In this document: positions 61,753-64,000 of the stretch, one piece after another
Position numbering within the stretch: the first letter of the stretch is position 1
Layout of the letters: every line of letters starts with the position of its first letter
Assembly: GCA_002943765.1 (NCBI GenBank)
Contig: PQWQ01000004.1
Span: 3,782,001 to 3,846,000, forward strand
Length of the DNA: 64,000 bases
Direction of reading: 5' to 3'
Origin: Psoroptes ovis
Lineage: Eukaryota; Arthropoda; Arachnida; Sarcoptiformes; Psoroptidae
The notes under the pieces: model-generated
Databases searched by the model: none
What the model was told of the DNA's origin: nothing
Seen by the model: only the letters and a program-made list of their open reading frames with translations
Position numbers and translations under genes: made by a program

Positions 61753-64000
61753 TTTCTTGAAATTGTCGGATAAAATTATCGACCAAATTTATTGATTCCA
61801 GTCTGAATTTGAAATAAAAATCAAATAAAATGCAAACATTTCGTGAGAATTTAATATTGATAAATTTTGAAAATGGAAATTTCAAGACAAGAAAATATTT
61901 GTCAGTTTGATTACACCTTGGTGCAATCATTATAATTTACTAATAACACATATATAATCTATGATTGACATTAACTATTATCGAAAAGAAAAACAAATCG
62001 AAAAATATCATCATTATTTATCGATACATTATCAAAACATAAAATGATTGTAATGACCATCATATTGTTGATTATTGAATAAAAAATTTAATATTATTAT
62101 CATCATTTATCGAACACAGACACACAAATATGTGTCCTCGGATCACGAAAATATATCAAATACAACAAAAAATGAAAGAAAATTGGAGAAATAATTGCAT
62201 AAATAAACAAATAAACAAACAAACAATCGACAATCATATTGATCAATCATTTTACAATACAATTTGAAATTTTTCAAAAATTTTTGTCTTTGAAAAATTT
62301 TGAAGACACGCAACAACCTGTTGCTCATCGTTTATCGTATATAACAAATGTTCATTCATTTCAGCTTGTTTAATGGTCAAAATTTTTGTACAATTCATAC
62401 ACACATAGACAAACAAACAAATTTGAACATGAAGATATCCATCTTTTAAATTTAATAACACATGTGTTATTATTATTTTTCAATGAGAAAATGATGCGAA
62501 AAATTGTCAAAAAAAAAACCAAATAGCAAAGCAAAGCAAAACACATAAAATTCAAATCAAAATTTTTCGGCAAATCAATTTCACAATTGAATTGTTTCCA
62601 GAATTCATATATTTATATATCAAACCGGAATCATTTCATTTTGAAAAAAATATTCTTTACCATTATCACCATTATCATCATTGTCATTGCCCGGAACAAT
62701 ATACTTTGATCAATCATGATATCTATGACAAGGGTATGTAATTACAACAATGTATATGGAAATTTCAAATGGTCAACTGTAGCTTCAACACTGGATTCAT
62801 GGGGTTTAGATGAGTGTGTGTGTGTTATTTTTAAATTATACCGACAAAATGATTGAAAAAATGAATTAAATTCAATTTGAATTTTATCAAATATTTCTTT
62901 TCTTTTTTTTCTGAAATCAATTTTTCACACGATTTGTTTTCGAGATTATTATTATTATTTTAAGGAATATTGTGAAATCAATTGAATCACTAATATAATT
63001 CAACGTATGTCATTCTTAATTATTTTCATTTTTTTATTTTTCAAATGAAATACTTGAAAAATTGAAATTAATAATAAAATAATAATAAGCCACATTGAAT
63101 AAATTTCAGTGTTCACATTATATTTTGAAAAGCTTTTCTTGGATTTTTTCCTCTGATTTTCCAACATTGACATTTTCATTTCAAATGAATTTGTCATCAT
63201 CATCATCATCATCATCATTATTCATATTATTATTATTAATGCTGCTGCTGATAGGTAAATGTCGTGATACATTTGATGATTAAGATGATTAAGATGATGA
63301 TGATGATGATGATGATGAGAATGATAATGGCCAATAATGAAACATCATTTTGTATGGTATTATTTCAACGTTTTTTTTATATATATGAGAATTGACATTC
63401 ATTCATTCATTCATTCATATGAATATATGTATAATTGTAAATAATGTATAATTTATATATTGGAATTGAATTGTTCAAGAACAAAAAATTGAATAATATC
63501 AAATATTATAAACGTAATTTATGATATTATTCAGTTTGATTTTATTATTATTATTATATATATTCGAATGAATATCGTGGTCATGTTATATATTTATGAA
63601 TATAATTTTGATATAATAATAATGATAATAATGATCGAAAAATTTTGATGGTCAATATCATTATGAAATATTAAAATAATAAAATAAAGCATCATCATCA
63701 TCGACAGCTGTGGCCGCAACAAACCATATAAATTATATAAACAATTGTCCATTGACATCATCATCGTTATTATTATTATTATCATTGAAAAAATTGAAAT
63801 TATTAAAATTGATGCTGATGCTGAATGTTGATCTATATTTTTTTTTTCATTCACCAATAATGGCGAAATTAATCTTATTTTATCTAAAATTGTGATTCCA
63901 ATCTTCTTTAAGAAATATTGAATTCAATTCAAAAAACATTTCGATTTCAATGATTTTTGATGATCAAAAATTCAACTTGAAAGCATTGAATTTGAAGTTG
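61753..64000. other. CLCA 5' flank and unassigned DNA to the window edge
   Basis: 2.2 kb without a credible coding exon. Repeats: ATC/GAT microsatellites (63195-63217, 63295-63317), ATTC runs (63400-63418) and ATT runs. The frames listed by length are hydrophobic or Met-run strings from triplet repeats. The CLCA promoter should lie in the first part. Confidence 0.55.

Noticed and set aside
1..64000. CRISPR array
   Set aside because: The repeats are microsatellites, not regularly spaced direct repeats with unique spacers, and the genes are eukaryotic.
1..64000. tRNA or rRNA genes
   Set aside because: I looked for B-box-like GGTTCGAATCC and cloverleaf arms and found no convincing case; a covariance scan would be decisive.

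Overview
This window looks like nuclear DNA from a small, very AT-rich arthropod genome. Every coding region is a eukaryotic gene with short introns (mostly about 50-80 bp, GT..AG). Intergenic DNA is short, codons end mostly in A/T, and many proteins carry long Asn, Gln, His or Ser runs. The style and the divergence of the proteins fit an acariform (astigmatid, dust-mite-like) genome. That placement is inference; no single sequence proves it. I rebuilt exon chains by hand from splice sites and reading phase; all the multi-exon models sum to whole codons.

Layout. 0-5.3 kb: a tetraspanin and FIG4 lipid phosphatase, both minus. 5.8-9.2 kb: TMA7 (minus) head-to-head with FEZ/unc-76 (plus). 9.6-12.3 kb: a MutL/MLH3 C-terminal nuclease domain without an ATPase half, and an orphan four-TM protein. 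14.4-16.9 kb: a diverged ABCG half-transporter. 16.9-22.5 kb: a gene-poor stretch rich in AT repeats and palindromes, with four copies of a mariner-like hairpin element. 22.6-24.2 kb: Mp20/calponin with a clear TATA box. 25-28.1 kb: two orphan Cys-rich membrane proteins. 28.3-32.3 kb: an SGSM3-like TBC-SH3-RUN protein and a BTB-BACK protein. 33.2-41.1 kb: a GALNT7-like GalNAc transferase, a GDP-fucose transporter, a small secreted protein, a POGLUT2/3-like O-glucosyltransferase, and glutaredoxin. 41.4-49.0 kb: a RACGAP1-like protein and CUL5. 49.9-56.5 kb: IPPK and a deoxynucleoside kinase. 57-61.8 kb: a CLCA-family membrane protein. 61.8-64 kb: no gene seen.

Two themes stand out. First, at least seven ~80-bp inverted-repeat elements with mariner-type ends (TTAGGTTGTCCC... 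or TTAGATTGTCCG...) occur here. Transcribed, they would fold into pre-miRNA-sized hairpins, much like human MADE1, the source of the miR-548 family. Second, several recognisable enzyme-family members have lost catalytic residues: RACGAP1-like (no arginine finger), SGSM3-like (no TBC Arg/Gln fingers), CLCA (degenerate HExxH and MIDAS) and ABCG (degenerate Q-loop, signature and H-loop). No CRISPR array, rRNA, tRNA, operon or virus-derived gene was seen.
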